NCBI RefSeq assembly: GCF_014905175.1
Contig: NC_057788.1
Coordinates: 29,544,154 to 29,608,153 of the forward strand
DNA from: Aphidius gifuensis
Taxonomy: Eukaryota; Arthropoda; Insecta; Hymenoptera; Braconidae
Reading direction: 5' to 3'
Length of the DNA stretch: 64,000 nucleotides
Below, in pieces: positions 35,594 through 50,033 of the stretch; positions within the stretch are counted from its first letter, which is position 1, and every line of letters starts with the position of its first letter. Under the pieces are notes generated by a model. That model was not told the DNA's origin and did no database searches. It saw nothing but the letters and a program-made list of their open reading frames with translations. The translations under genes were made by a program, and so were the position numbers.

Positions 35594-38126
35594 ATGGAAT
35601 CAACAGATGCACTTGTTGTAGACACAGTGTACATGTTTGAAAAAGAAAATGCAAGTCTTCATAATACTGAAAATTTCGAATTAATACATGCTGATGAACC
35701 AACACCAATATTACGACGTGGACAAGAATTCAGTTTAACAATACGTTTTAACAGAGATTACATTGAACAACAAGATATTGTACGTTTATTATTCAACTTT
35801 GGCTCAAATCCAAATGTATTTAAAGGTACACGAGGTGTTAATACAATAACAAATCGTAATAATTATTTATCGGATCTCGAAGCATGGAGTGTTAGAATAA
35901 TTGATGTTAGTGGAATTGATTTATCAATTGAAGTTAGAAGTCCAATTGATAGTCCAGTTGGTATTTGGCAATTTAATATTGAAACAACAATTTCTGGTAG
36001 TAAAGAACCACCAAATATTTATCAATATGATAAAGATATTTATTTGTTATTTAATCCATGGCTTAAAGGTAAAAAAAAAATCAAAAAACAAAAACAAATA
36101 TCCTATTTTATTTATTAAAATAAATATTAATATTTATTATTCATGATTCAAGATGATTTAGTTTATATGGAAGATGAACAGCTACTTGGTGAATATGTAC
36201 AAACAGACGTTGGTAAAATTTGGGTTGGACCAAATGGTAGTGCACGTGGACGTGAATGGATATTTGGTCAATTTGATGCAAGTGTCCTTCCAGCATGTAT
36301 GCTGATGTTCGATAAATCTGATATCAAGGCTACATCACGAGGTGATCCGGTCATGGTCGCTCGAACAATATCAAAAATGGTATTGTAATTTATATTTACA
36401 ATAATATCTTTTAGCGCACGTACAATATATTTATTATATTATTATGTTTCATTAGGTAAATGCATACAATGCAAATGGCTATAAAGAAGAATTAAATGGT
36501 ATATTATTTGGTCGTTGGGATGGTGATTATATTGATGGTGTTGCACCATCAGCTTGGACTGGAAGTGTACCAATACTTGAACAATATCTTGATACAAATG
36601 GTGAATGTGTTAAATATGGACAATGTTGGGTATTTGCTGGTGTTGTTGGTACAATATGTCGTGCACTTGGTTTACCAACACGTGTTGTTACAAATATTGT
36701 ATCAGCACATGATACAAATGTATCATTATCAATTGATCATTATTATGATGAAAATATGCAAGAATTACCTGGTGAAAGTTATGATTCAGTATGGAATTAT
36801 CATGTGTGGAATGATGTATGGATGGCAAGACCAGATTTACCAAAAGGATATGGTGGATGGCAGGCTGTTGATGGTACACCACAAGAAGAATCAAATGGTG
36901 TTTACCGTTGTGGTCCAGCATCTGTTGAAGCTATTAAACAAGGTGCTGTTGGTTTTAATTATGATGTTACATTTTTAGTATCAACTGTTAATGCTGATGT
37001 CATTAATTGGAAAGCTGATCCAACAAATGACCTTGGTTATACACGAATAAATGGTGATACAAAACAGTAAGTATTTATTTATCATTTGCTTTATGTATAT
37101 TATTTTTAAAAATAATTAAAAATTTTAGTATTGGAAGAATGCTATTAACAAAAGCACCATGGATTTTTGATCCAAATGGTGATAAAGACAAAGAAGATAT
37201 AACTTATGAATATAAATCACCAGAAGGTATATTTATTTTTAAATTTAATAATAATAATAATTATTGATGAATATTTATCTGTTTAATTGACATATTTATT
37301 TATAAATCTAGGTACTGATGCTGAACGTTTGACCTTGTATAGAGCAGTACGTAATACGCCCACTGCTAAAAGATATTACGCTGTACCAGCACCAGAAAAT
37401 GAAGATTTAATATTTAAATTAGAAGACCTTGAACGTGTTAATATTGGTGAACCATTTAATGTTACAGTTAATATTACAAATAAATCATCAGAATTAAGAA
37501 CAGTTAGAGCAATATTATGGGCTGGTAGTGTTTATTATAATGGTGTTAAAGCAAATCTTGTTAAAAGAGCTGAAGGTACATTTGTCATGGAACCAAATGT
37601 AACTGAACAATTAAAACTTCATATAAATGTTGATGATTATTTAGATGAACTTGTTGAATATTCAATTATGAAAATAAATGCAATTGCAACTGTACAAGAA
37701 ACAAATCAAACATGGGCTGATGAAGATGATTTTCAAGTTATTAAACCAAAAATTAAAATTGAGGTTTGTTGTTAAAATTATTATTATTAAAAATATATGT
37801 TAATCATTATTTTTTTGGCATTTAAATAGATTGACAATGAGCCTATTGTTGGTAGACCATCTGCAGTTACTTTGAGCTTTAATAATCCATTAAAAAAAAT
37901 GTTACATGATTGTGTATTTAATTATGCTGGACCTGGTGTATCAAAAAATAAAACGATTCATTTTCGTGATGTTGAACCACTTGAAGAAGTCAGAATACAA
38001 CATCAATTTATACCACAAAAAGAAGGAAAACAAAAAATTATTGCTACATTTACATCAAAAGAACTTGATGATGTTACTGGCTCAGTTGAAGTTGAAGTTC
38101 TAAAAGAAGATGAAGACGAAGAATAA
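35594..38126 (+). CDS. Protein-glutamine gamma-glutamyltransferase (transglutaminase)
   Basis: Six coding exons: 35594-36068, 36153-36379, 36456-37066, 37129-37226, 37312-37763 and 37830-38126, encoding 719 residues. It catalyses calcium-dependent isopeptide cross-linking of Gln and Lys, used in arthropods for haemolymph clotting and cuticle. The N-terminal immunoglobulin-like domain (GQEFSLTIRFNRDY) precedes the core. The catalytic triad is Cys291 in YGQCWVFAG, His350 in WNYHVWNDVW and Asp373 in WQAVDGTPQE. The spacing is like that of human TG2. Two C-terminal beta-barrel domains follow. The chosen ATG lies directly after a splice acceptor (TTTACAG|ATG), so translation probably starts there or in an unseen upstream exon. 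The last exon and part of exon 5 were copied to 41285-41784. Family certain; which arthropod paralogue is not resolved. Confidence 0.93.
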
Positions 38127-38277
38127 TAATAGTTAAAAATTAAAATAAAAAACAATATAACAATCTAATAAATATAAATAAATAAATAATTTACAATAAG
38201 ATAAAATAACATTAAAAGTATTAAAAAATTAACTTTTTATATAGAAATAAATTTACCTTTGATAAAATAAAAATTTA

Positions 38278-40948
38278 TTATTCACAAATTATCGAAAATT
38301 GAAGAGACCAAAATACAAATATACAAATAGCACCATAAATAATTGGAAGAATAATTTTTCTTATTAATGAAAATTCATCAGATTCATATTTAATAATAAA
38401 TTTTTTTTTAATTTTATTATTATTTTTTGTAGAATTTATTGATTCATCAACTTGATTTAAAATATCATGAATAATAATTTGAACGTCTTGTTGAATTAAA
38501 ATATTATAAAAATTATTTTTAATAATTTTATTATTAGCAAATGAATCAGATGATTCTTCAAATGTCCAATGATCATTATTTCTTTTGAAAATAAAATTAT
38601 CACTATTTAATTTATCAATTTTTTGACCATCAGTTTCATCAGATATTGTATTGTGATAAATTTCAATAGCACGATGAAGATTACGTGCTTTTTCAGCAGC
38701 AAGTTCAAATGCCTTAATGACATCAATTGGAATTTTAAATATTTCATTTTGTTGTTGTGCTATATTTGTTGATAATTTTTTACAACAATCTTCAATACAT
38801 TTTGTTGATGTTTTTAATTCATTTGAAAATGATGATACAAATTTATCACATGAATTTAAATTTAACGGAATTAATTTATCTGTTTTAATGTCAATTGGTC
38901 TTAAGTAATATTCAGTTTGACATGCTGTATCACAGTTTGAATAATTATCAAGACTAACAGTTGCATTTGCAGTGTCAATCATTATTTTTTTATCAGTATT
39001 TATTTGCTGACATTTTAAAATTAATTTTATTGTTTCTATTGATGCATCTTTATTTTCTTTTGATGGTTTTAAAGAAGTCATTGATGTTTGAGTCACTTGA
39101 TCATGCATTGATTCATCAGTACTTGTTTGTTTTTTATCAATAATACCAGTTGATGTTATGTCTGTTTGAAGACTCTGATTTTGTTCATGTTTCTCTTCAG
39201 TTTGAGATTGATTGTTGACTGTTGATTTTAGTGATGTTACTTTTTCTTCTTCTTCAATGTCATCATCAGAAGTTAACGAAGTTTCTGATGAGTCTGAAAG
39301 ACTTGCCAATTTTTCAATAAGAGTTTTTGAATTTATTGATGATTCTTCTGATGATGATTCACTTGTATCTTTTTTTAATTTTTCATTATTTTCTCCATAT
39401 GAAATAATTTCTTTCAGAATGTTTAATGAATTTTTATGACGTTTTTTATTTTTTTCAAAATCATCTTTACAATCATCTTGATCAATTGTTAACTCTAATT
39501 TTTCATCAATTTTTTTTAATGGCTCAGATCTTGTTTTAATATTGTCAACAAAAGTTTTTGATCTTAGTAATGAGTTGTCTTTTTTTTGTGATAATATTGA
39601 TAATTTATTTGAGGCATCTATGCTACATGTTGGTTGAGATTTAATTGATCCACCTGGTCGCCAAATTGGAGCATTTATTTTATCTTTATCTTCTTGTTTT
39701 GATTTTATTTTTTTGAAGGTAATTGTTGGCTCTTGTATTCCTGCCATTGGTTTAAATAAAGCACGAAGTCTTTTACTTTGTGGTATCATCATTTTTGATT
39801 GCTTTGCACATGCCCTCAAACCACCAGATATTCCACAAGTGTATCTACTCTTAATTTGATCATATTTTGTATTTTTTTTCATAAATATTTCTGATTTTTG
39901 TTGTTTAGTTATTGAATTAACAACAGAATTCATTGATGAGTCATTAACATTATTTTTTTGTACAGCATAATTGACTTCTTGCTTTTCAGTATTTTCTTTT
40001 GATTCAACATCTTCTACATTTTTATTTATTACATCATCTTGCTTTAATTTAACTTCATTTTTTTTTGGTGATATTAAACATACTTTTTTTTCTTTATCTA
40101 AGCTACATGACTGCAGTTGTCTTGATTTTATTTTCATACGTGATTTTTTCCTTTCACAATTAAACAAGCTATCCTTAATTTTTTCATCAATCTCAGGTGA
40201 ATTAATTTTATCTAAATCAGCTGAAATTATATTTTCATTTTTATAATTTTGTTTAATTTTTTGTACATCATTATCACGTGTAGGAATAAAATCTTCAAGA
40301 CGTTCAGCAACTTGTTGTAGTCCTTGACAATTTAAAGAATTTGAAAATATCTTTGAAATATCACTTGATGTATTTAATGATCTTGGTGTTGTTGGCCATA
40401 GTTCTTCATCAAAATTAATTGAAACAGTTGATGATATTCTACTTCTTGATATTGATGATCTCATTGACATTACATCATAATTTTCATTTATCCTAGAAGA
40501 CAGGGGTCTTGATGATTCAATTTGATCCATACTTCTTATTCTCAAATCATTTTCATATCTTGATATTCTATTGCCTAAAAAAAATTCAATCAATCTTTAT
40601 AATAAATAAAATTTTTATTTTTATTTTTACCAAATGATAAACACCATTAATTGCTGTTTCAGTTGTTGACATTTCTCCCTCATTATTAAATTGTAAATTT
40701 TGTTTACAAAATAAATTACGTGTTTTATCAGTTAATGATTTTCTTGATTCAACTGAATTTGTTAATCGATTGACAATATCAGTGAGACTTTTACCAGGAC
40801 CAGGTTCATTGATAAATGTCTGTTGACGTGATAATATTGATGAATTTTTAGCAAATGAACGTATTATTGAACCAAGCTCAAACTTTGGATCATTTTTAAA
40901 TGACTCTTGTGATTTTCCTGCACCAGGAGTCATCCATGAACGACGCAT
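38278..40948 (-). CDS. Unrecognised low-complexity protein with C-terminal membrane anchor
   Basis: Long exon 38278-about 40573 plus an upstream exon starting at ATG 40948 (MRRSWMTPGAGKSQESF). The junction is uncertain: the acceptor TTTTTTTAG|GC needs phase 1, whereas the best-looking donor after YHL is phase 0. The weak donor AATG|GTGTTT fits the frame instead. The protein, about 850 residues, is rich in Ser, Lys, Asp and Asn. It has a basic-acidic disordered middle, Thr/Gln stretches and a helical region (AFELAAEKARNLHRAIEIYH) that could be a short repeat or coiled coil. It ends with a hydrophobic helix (LPIIYGAICIFVFWSLQ) and six residues (FSIICE), so it is tail-anchored. Two N-terminal PGxGKS motifs repeat (MTPGAGKSQ, NEPGPGKSL) but are not a Walker A box. 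I do not recognise the family. It faces the transglutaminase convergently. Confidence 0.75.
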
Positions 40949-41184
40949 TTCTTCATCTCCAATTTATTTTTTATTATTAAATTATAGATTTAACTGATAA
41001 AAAAAAATTCCCCCCTTGGTTACTTGTAAAATTATATATAAAAAAAAATATACTAGAAATTAAATTTTGACGTATTGTCAATCAAATGAAGTTGCCATTA
41101 TTTTTGTGACGGTATTTTGTTTTATTTAATTATTATTTTTTTCATGAAAAAAAATTCAAACTATTAGCGCTCTTTCGTAACTCA

Positions 41185-41220
41185 TGACGCCATGTTAGAT
41201 CTCGTACCAAAATGGCGTCA
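41185..41220. promoter_or_regulatory. Perfect 9-base inverted repeat with YY1/Pho-like cores
   Basis: TGACGCCAT (41185-41193) and ATGGCGTCA (41212-41220) separated by 18 bases, upstream of the tail-anchored gene's start. AAAATGGCG resembles the YY1/Pleiohomeotic core. Role inferred only. Confidence 0.4.
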
Positions 41221-41240
41221 ACCCACGTGTTTAATAAAAA

Positions 41241-41284
41241 AAAAATGACTCAATATTTAATCAATAAAAAAGAAACAAATTATT
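41241..41284. repeat. Left direct repeat flanking the transglutaminase fragment
   Basis: About 44 bases (AAAAATGACTCAATATTTAA and onward through AAAAAAGAAACAAA), repeated with few changes at 41776-41820 on the other side of the copied fragment. Confidence 0.8.
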
Positions 41285-41784
41285 ATGTTGATGATTATTT
41301 AGATGAACTTGTTGAATATTCAATTATGAAAATAAATGCAATAGCAGCTGTACAAGAAACAAATCAAACATGGGCTGACGAAGATGATTTTCAAGTTATT
41401 AAACCAACAATTAAAATTGAGATTTGTTGTTAAAATTATTATTATTAAAAATATATGTTAATCATTATTTTTTTGGCATTTAAATAGATTGATAATGAGC
41501 CTATTGTTGGTAGACCATCTGCAGTTACTTTGAGCTTTAATAATCCATTAAAAAAAATGTTACATGATTGTGTATTTAATTATGCTGGACCTGGTGTATC
41601 AAAAAATAAAACAATTCATTTTCGTGATGTTGAACCACTTGAAGAAGTCAGAATACAACATCAATTTATACCACAAAAAGAAGGAAAACAAAAAATTATT
41701 GCTACATTTACATCAAAAGAACTTGATGATGTTACTGGCTCAGTTGAAGTTGAAGTTCTAAAAGAAGATGAAGAAAAAAAATGA
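41285..41784 (+). pseudogene. Partial transglutaminase duplicate (end of exon 5, intron 5, exon 6)
   Basis: Corresponds to 37625-38126 with only a handful of substitutions. The intron is retained, so this is a DNA-level copy and not a retrocopy. The intron donor GAG|GTTTG has become GAGATTTG, so the two exon pieces cannot be spliced normally. The last codons differ, reading GAAGAAAAAAAATGA. There is no promoter and no catalytic core. Any peptide from the small open frame would be only a beta-barrel fragment. Confidence 0.88.
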
Positions 41785-41820
41785 CTAAATATTCAATCAA
41801 TAAAAAAGAAACAAAATATT
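41776..41820. repeat. Right direct repeat flanking the transglutaminase fragment
   Basis: Partner of 41241-41284. The pair suggests that the insertion duplicated a target stretch of about 44 bases, which is too long for a usual transposon target-site duplication. Confidence 0.8.
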
Positions 41821-41872
41821 CTTTGTGAAAATTAATTTATTATGTTTCACGTTTAGACATAATAAAAAGTTT

Positions 41873-43573
<1,701 letters not shown>

Positions 43574-44760
43574 TTTTATGAAACGGGTCTAGACGCTTTC
43601 GATCGTCATGAGAAAAGAAAATGTCTATCCAACGAAGTGGGATTCACTATACTCCATGGCGAATAGAAACGATAGTACGTTTTATTACAAATAGTACATT
43701 TTATCACAACATGATGGCGCTTTAGCTCAATTCTCATCGGCAAATTATCATCATTCATTTTTGATTGGTTCTCGCGCTGTATTTTTAAAAAAAAATTAAA
43801 ATCAAACAAAAATATATAAATTAATAATTCAAAATGAAAATAAATTTTTGTTAATTAATTTTATTTACATATATATTAAACTAAATTTAAAATTTATAAT
43901 TGAAAAAGTTGAAGCTAATTAATTATTTTGAACTATCGTTAGAAAAAAATTTCGATTTGTTTTTTTTTTTTTGTAGGAAAAATCGTTCATTTTTTTTCGC
44001 TGTCTTTATTTTAAGAATATATTTATAAATATTATTTACAATAACAAGATTTTTTTGCAATAATATATAAAAAATAAAATAGATAAAGTGAGAGAGGCCG
44101 TGACACACACACGGGATAAAAGTAATGTACATTTGATGATGATTTACAAAAACGAGGCTGCGTAGCTGCGTACATAAGTCATAAATGCCGGAGAGAAAGA
44201 GAAAGAGAGAAAGAGTATATCTGTATATGTCGGGCGTGTATTTAATATTGAAATAAATAAAATAATACTAGTGCCTAAATAAAGATAATTGCAAAGTTTT
44301 TAAAAAATAACCCATGTGCTGTTAAAAATTAAAAACAAACATTTTATAAACAAGGCAAGTTGAACCACCATTTTTAAAAACACATCAATTATTGTTATCT
44401 TTTTTATTAATTTTGAGGTTAAACAATGAAACAATCATCAGCACCACACGTCACTTGATCAAAATCATTTGACAAATAAATTATTAACAACAACAAAAAA
44501 CAAACATATTACAATAAATATATATTACATAACACCATTATTTTTAGTATATTATAAAAAATAATTTTAATTGTTTCAATCAATCAGTATTTAAACACGA
44601 TAATATTAAATTTGAGTCGTAGTTTATATATCTGATTTGAATATTTTAATAATAAAACAATAATAAATTAATTAATGTATTTGTATTTTAGATATTTTAA
44701 ATAAAATTTTAAATTATTCAATGATAATTTAGGGACATTTTAATTGTCCAAAAGGGTGCC
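43574..44760. promoter_or_regulatory. Divergent promoter region of RpS6 and importin-11
   Basis: On the RpS6 side, a CTTTTCTC pyrimidine tract on the minus strand (from 43617) about 40 bases before the ATG looks like a 5'TOP start. Toward importin-11 there is a less AT-rich patch at 44090-44240 with a GAGAGAAAGAGAAAGAG run and CTGCGTAGCTGCGTACATAA. A splice acceptor just before the importin-11 ATG (TTTAG|GGACATTT at about 44731) implies an upstream non-coding exon, not located. Confidence 0.55.
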
Positions 44761-47700
44761 ATGAATGCAGCTGTGATACAAGTACTTCAGCAGGCAAGCA
44801 GTCAGGATCCTGCTGTTCTTAAACCAGCTGAACAAACACTACGTGAATGGGAAACACAAGCTGGTTTCTATACAGCTTTATATGTAATTAATTATAATTT
44901 ATTTTATATTTTTTAATTAGGCATAATTAATTGGCTTTTTATTTATTTAATTTTTTTTTATTTTTTAGAATGTTTTTTCTAATCATTCCTTGCCAGTTAA
45001 TGTAAGATGGATGGCACTATTATGTTTTAAAAATGGTGTTGATAAATATTGGCGTAAAAATGCTCCAAAGTTAGTAAATAATTATTTAATTATTAATTAA
45101 TTTAAAAATATATATTAAATTTATAATAAATAAAAATTTCTAGTGGAATATCTGAAGAAGAAAAAAAATATCTACGTACAAGTTTAATAATAAATTTTAA
45201 TGAACCAGTAAATCAATTAGCAACTCATTTAGCTGTTGTTATTGGTAAAATAGCACGTCTTGATTGTCCACGTGAATGGGATACATTAATACCAACATTA
45301 ATTGAAGTTATACAAGGACAAAATTCAATAATACAACATCGTGGTTTATTGACACTTCATCATGTTGTTAAAACACTTGCATCAAAACGTTTATCAGCTG
45401 ATCGTCAATTATTTGAACAATTAACAACAAATATATTTAATTTTACATTAAATTTATGGAATACATTTACTGAATCATTTTTAATATTATCATCAAATGG
45501 TGCTGATAATACACAAATACAAGAAAATCTTGAAAAAGCATTATTACTATTACGAATATTACGTAAATTAATATTAAATGGTATGCCAATTGTATCAAAA
45601 TCAGATGATGCTATGATGTTTATACGTGAATTATTTCCACGTTCAAAATCATGTCTTGAATGTCGTAAAACATTACTATTAAGAAATAATAATAATCAAT
45701 CAAATGATTTAATTGAAAAATTGGAAAAATTTATAATACATATGACTAAAGTATTATGGGGTATACAAGAATGTCATCCAATATGTTATATTGAATTTCT
45801 TCAATCATCATTAGAATTTACATTTTATTATTGTTTTACTGATGCTGGACAACCATATGTATTTACAAAATTTGTTATACAATGTCTTAATATTATGAAA
45901 ACATCATTGATACATCAAAATTATCGTGCACCACTTGGTATACAAACTGAGGATGAAAGTGTGCTAAGACGTGAATTAGCATCTAAAAAATCATATGAAA
46001 TAAAAGGTGCATTTTTTACAAAAGAATTATTAAAAGAAATAATAATGTGGCTTGTAACACGTTATTTTTTATTAACAAATGAAGATTTAGAATTATGGAA
46101 TAATGATCCAGAAAATTTTGCAATTGATGATTCACGTGATTCATGGAAATATAATATTGGTGCATGTACTGAATCATTATTTTTATCATTTTTTTCACAA
46201 TTTAGTGATGATATATTACCAATACTTGTTGAATTAGTACAAAAACATTATCAACCAGTACATCCAAATAATTGGGAAGGTATATTATTAAAAGATGCTG
46301 TTTATCTTGCTGTTGGTCTTGCTGCATCTGAACTGTATGATGATGTTGATTTTGATCAATGGTTTTCAACAACACTAAAACAAGAACTTGAAGTTAATGA
46401 TATTAATTATAAAATAATAAAAAGACGTGTTTGTTGGTTAATTGGTAAATGGACAAGAGTTAAATTAAGCAGTGAATTAAGACCAGAATTATATAAAATG
46501 ATGGTTAAAGCATTGGGCTCAAATGAAGATCTTGTTGTTAGAATTGAAGCAAGTAATACATTAAAACAAGCACTTGATGATTTTCAATTTAATAGTGAAG
46601 AATTTTCACCATTTATTGAAACAACATTTACATTATTATTTAATTTATTAAGAGAAGCTAATGAGTGTGATACTAAAATGCAAATATTATATGTTTTATC
46701 ATTTATGATTGAACATGTTGGTGATGATATTAAACCATTTATTGGTCCATTTAGTGCATATTTACCATCATTATGGCAAATATCTGAAGATCATAATATG
46801 TTAAAGTGTGCAATAATATCAACACTTGTACATTATGTTAAAGCACTTGGTCCTGAAAGTTCTGTATTAGAACCACTTATTGTTGGTATGGTTGGACTTA
46901 GTTGTGATCTTAATCAAGATGCACATGTTTATTTACTTGAAGATGGATTGGTATTGTGGTTGGCATTATTAGAAAATGCACAAACACCAACACAAGGAAT
47001 AATGGATTTACTTGGTTATATGCCAGCTCTACTAGAAGTTGCACTTGATCAAGTTACAATAAAACCAGCATTTTGTATTATTGAAGCATATATATTATTA
47101 AATCCACAAGTTTTTATTGTACAATTTGGAAATAGAATTGTCGAAGGATTTATAAGTATTATGTCAGATTTTAGAAGAGATGATGCAACACATTTAATGA
47201 CACTTTTAGATATTATTATGATAGTTTCACCTGATCAAGGTCCACGTGTTATACAAAAAATTTTAATTAAAATTTTTAAAGTTGTTTATAATAATGAAAC
47301 AATTGATTTAAATGTACCAGAAAGTATGTATGTTATTGCACGTGTTTTATTAACATCAAGAGATATATTTAGTCAAATATTGACACAATTAGCTACTGAA
47401 TTTGGACAAGATAAAACAAGTGAAATGATACTTGCTGGTATTATTGATGCTTGGCTTGAAAAAATATCATGGGATGTTAAACAACTTGAGCCACTTAAAC
47501 TTCTTGCACTTGCACTTTGTTCATTATTAAATTCAGCAAGTCCTACAATTGTTGTACAAAAATTTCCAAATATTATAACAAGTATTGTCGAGTGTCTCAA
47601 TGATTTAAATAGTAGCAATGAATCAAGTGATCAACCACCAGGTTTTATTGAGTAAGTTTAAGTCATTTATTAATTATTAATTATTTATTTATCCATCATT

Positions 47701-48100
47701 ATTTTTACAGTCCACTTTTAATAACAAATCTACCAAAAAATGTACAAGCATATGGTGTTGATCCAGATACGCTATGGCGTTCTGCTCATGATGCACGAAA
47801 AGAACTATCAGAAAATAATGATATTGTTCACACTGTTTGTCTTCGTAGTTCTTTACGAAATCAAGTAAGAATTATTGTTATTAATTTTTTACTTTTTACA
47901 TTACAAATTCAACCAACTAATTCATCTTTATTCAATTTTATTATTTATTTTTTTTTTTTTAGCTAAACTCTCTACAAAGATGTATGAATAAAAGCCAATA
48001 TGAACAAATGATTGGCTCATTGAGTCCTGAGATTAATCAACAACTCGCAGAATATCTTAATGAGCCATTATTTAATAAAATGTCAGAATGTCGTATTTGA
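44761..48100 (+). CDS. IPO11: Importin-11 (Ran-binding nuclear import receptor)
   Basis: Five coding exons: 44761-44883, 44969-45069, 45144-47651, 47711-47864 and 47963-48100, in frame for 1007 residues (human IPO11 has 975). The N-terminal importin-beta domain reads LKPAEQTLREWETQAGFY, LPVNVRWMALLCFKNGVDKY and SLIINFNEPVNQLATHL, close to IPO11. HEAT repeats continue to the end (RVCWLIGKWTRVKLS, MQILYVLSFMIEHVGDDI). It binds RanGTP and carries cargo such as UBE2E-type enzymes in vertebrates. The middle exon of 2.5 kb is long for this locus. Start chosen as the first ATG after the acceptor; the MNAAVIQVLQQASSQD start matches family sequence. Confidence 0.95.
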
Positions 48101-48628
48101 TTGAACAACAATTTCTGGTGGGAAATAAGCTTGAAAAAATAAAAAGCCCTTATTGCCAATTGACTAAATAATGATCACCTATTTTTTCAAGTTTATATTA
48201 TTTTCCAAATTTGACACATTATATATACCCTTTGAGTCTGACTGACAGAAAAATATAATTTCGTAGAGTTTCACTAAATATTAAGCAAAAAAAAAAAACT
48301 ATTAAACGTAATAATAACTGAAACTTGACTAACAAAGAGTAGAATTGAAAAATAAAATAAATAAGTTACAACAATACATTAAATAATAAAATGTAAATGT
48401 TGATACTTAATTTTTAATAATTTGTAAAAAGATTCTTAAATTACTGATAAATTTTTATCAGAATATTTAATTGTATATTAATTATTATTGATATGTATTA
48501 CTAATGTTGATAATAAAAAGTGATCATCTGTCATAATTTAATATTTATTTATCAGATTGATTTTTGGATTATTAATTTTATAGTTAAACATGTTTAATTT
48601 GTTATTAAAAATATGATAATATGATTAT
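48101..48628. other. Convergent spacer between importin-11 and lipocalin 1
   Basis: AT-rich 3' flanks with AATAAA-type signals. No gene seen. Confidence 0.55.
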
Positions 48629-49408
48629 TTAACAATCACATTGATCAGAAAGTTTAAGTTTATCTGGTGATATATCATTGACTCGCAAAACATCCTCAGC
48701 AAGTTGATAATATTCTGGAGAAAGTGTTGGTTCTCTTGACCATATCCATGCCATTTGCAGTTTGCTATTAAAAAAATTAAATATATATATTTTTTTGTTT
48801 AAAGTTCAGTAGTTATTAATGTGTGGAAATAATTTATATATTACATTGATCCTATGACAGAAGAAACTGTTGTCACTACAGCATAATTTTTATAATCTGT
48901 ATCTAAAACTGTCAAAACTCCAATTTTTAAAAAATCAGGATAATATAAATTCAAAACTGATGATGGCTCATTCTCTCTTGGACGAGCAGCACCAGTTAAA
49001 TTACGTGAATTGCCAGTTCTAAAAATAGTTACATTAAATTTATATTTAAAAGATTTTTTTTTTTTATCTTTCAATTAATAATTAACTTACATTTTACTTT
49101 TTGAAAGAAGATCTATGTTAAATGATCCATCATGTTTATCAAATTTATAATCAAACACTGAACATTTCTGTCCAACTTCAAATATATTTGGAATTCTTGC
49201 AATGTCGTACCATGGACCAGCGTACTGGATTAATCATTTAAAAAAATTTAAACAACAATATTTTACAATCCCTAATGTGTCTATTATAATTTATAATTAC
49301 CTCAGGTTTATTGAAGTTTTTCATGGGATTGAGTTTTGGTTCTTCAAAAATAATTACTTGTGCTAATGAATTTGTGAAAAATATTGAAAATATTAATATA
49401 TAATACAT
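48629..49408 (-). CDS. Secreted lipocalin (apolipoprotein D/Lazarillo type), copy 1
   Basis: Four exons: 49301-49408, 49091-49224, 48845-49018 and 48629-48764, encoding 183 residues. Signal peptide MYYILIFSIFFTNSLA. Lipocalin motif 1 is AGPWYDIARIPN (G-x-W), motif 2 is LDTDYKNYAVV (TDY). A C-terminal helix (EYYQLAEDVLRVND) and a terminal Cys pair (DQCDC) follow. The fold binds small hydrophobic ligands; the ligand here is unknown. It shares exon phases with the two neighbours, so all three come from tandem duplication. Confidence 0.9.
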
Positions 49409-50033
49409 TTTTAATATTTTTAATTATTTTCAGATGAATAATAATTTTTATAACTGTACAAAATTCATTTAAAAAAATTTAATTTATACAGAAAATCCAC
49501 CTGAATTAAAATTTAATTTTATCATCAAGGTCATTTTAAATAATTAATTAATTTAATTAAAATTTGCACAAGTGAAAAAATAATATTGACAAGATAATTT
49601 TTAATTTATTCTTCAATGAATATTTGAATAGATAAATAATTATATTACTATAACTTGAATTTTAACGTAAAATTAAAACAAAAATTTCTCTATTGTAAAA
49701 AGTACCTAGAAAAACTGTTGGAAAATTTCTTGGCAATTTAAATTGACCATGTATTTATTTAACATTGATATTTGACTTTGTATGATGATTACTAAACTGA
49801 TCAATTATTTATTTACATGACGTTGAGTATTTATATATTTAATTATTAATTAAACAGTCACCAGTATTATTAATTTTATCAATTCAATATTATTTTCTTC
49901 ACTAAAAATAGCTTAAATAATTTAGAAAAATATTATTTCAATTGATAGATTTTATTTCATAACACTGATACATTTTTTTTACAATTTAAATTTATAATTT
50001 TATTAATATTTCTTCAATTATATTTAATCATTT
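49409..50033. other. Spacer between lipocalins 1 and 2
   Basis: AT-rich. On the minus strand, TTTGCACAAGTGAAAAAATA upstream of copy 1 resembles similar stretches near the other lipocalins. No exon seen. Confidence 0.45.

Noticed and set aside
36496..36978. 160-residue hydrophobic frame inside the transglutaminase
   Set aside because: It overlaps the catalytic exon in another frame. The true frame has the intact Cys-His-Asp triad.
40800..40948. PGAGKS as an ATP-binding P-loop in the tail-anchored protein
   Set aside because: The Walker A pattern GxxxxGK[ST] needs a Gly five positions earlier, which is Met here. The second motif (PGPGKS) fails likewise.
41285..41784. Retrocopy of the transglutaminase
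   Set aside because: The intron is retained and there is no poly-A tail, so it was copied at the DNA level.
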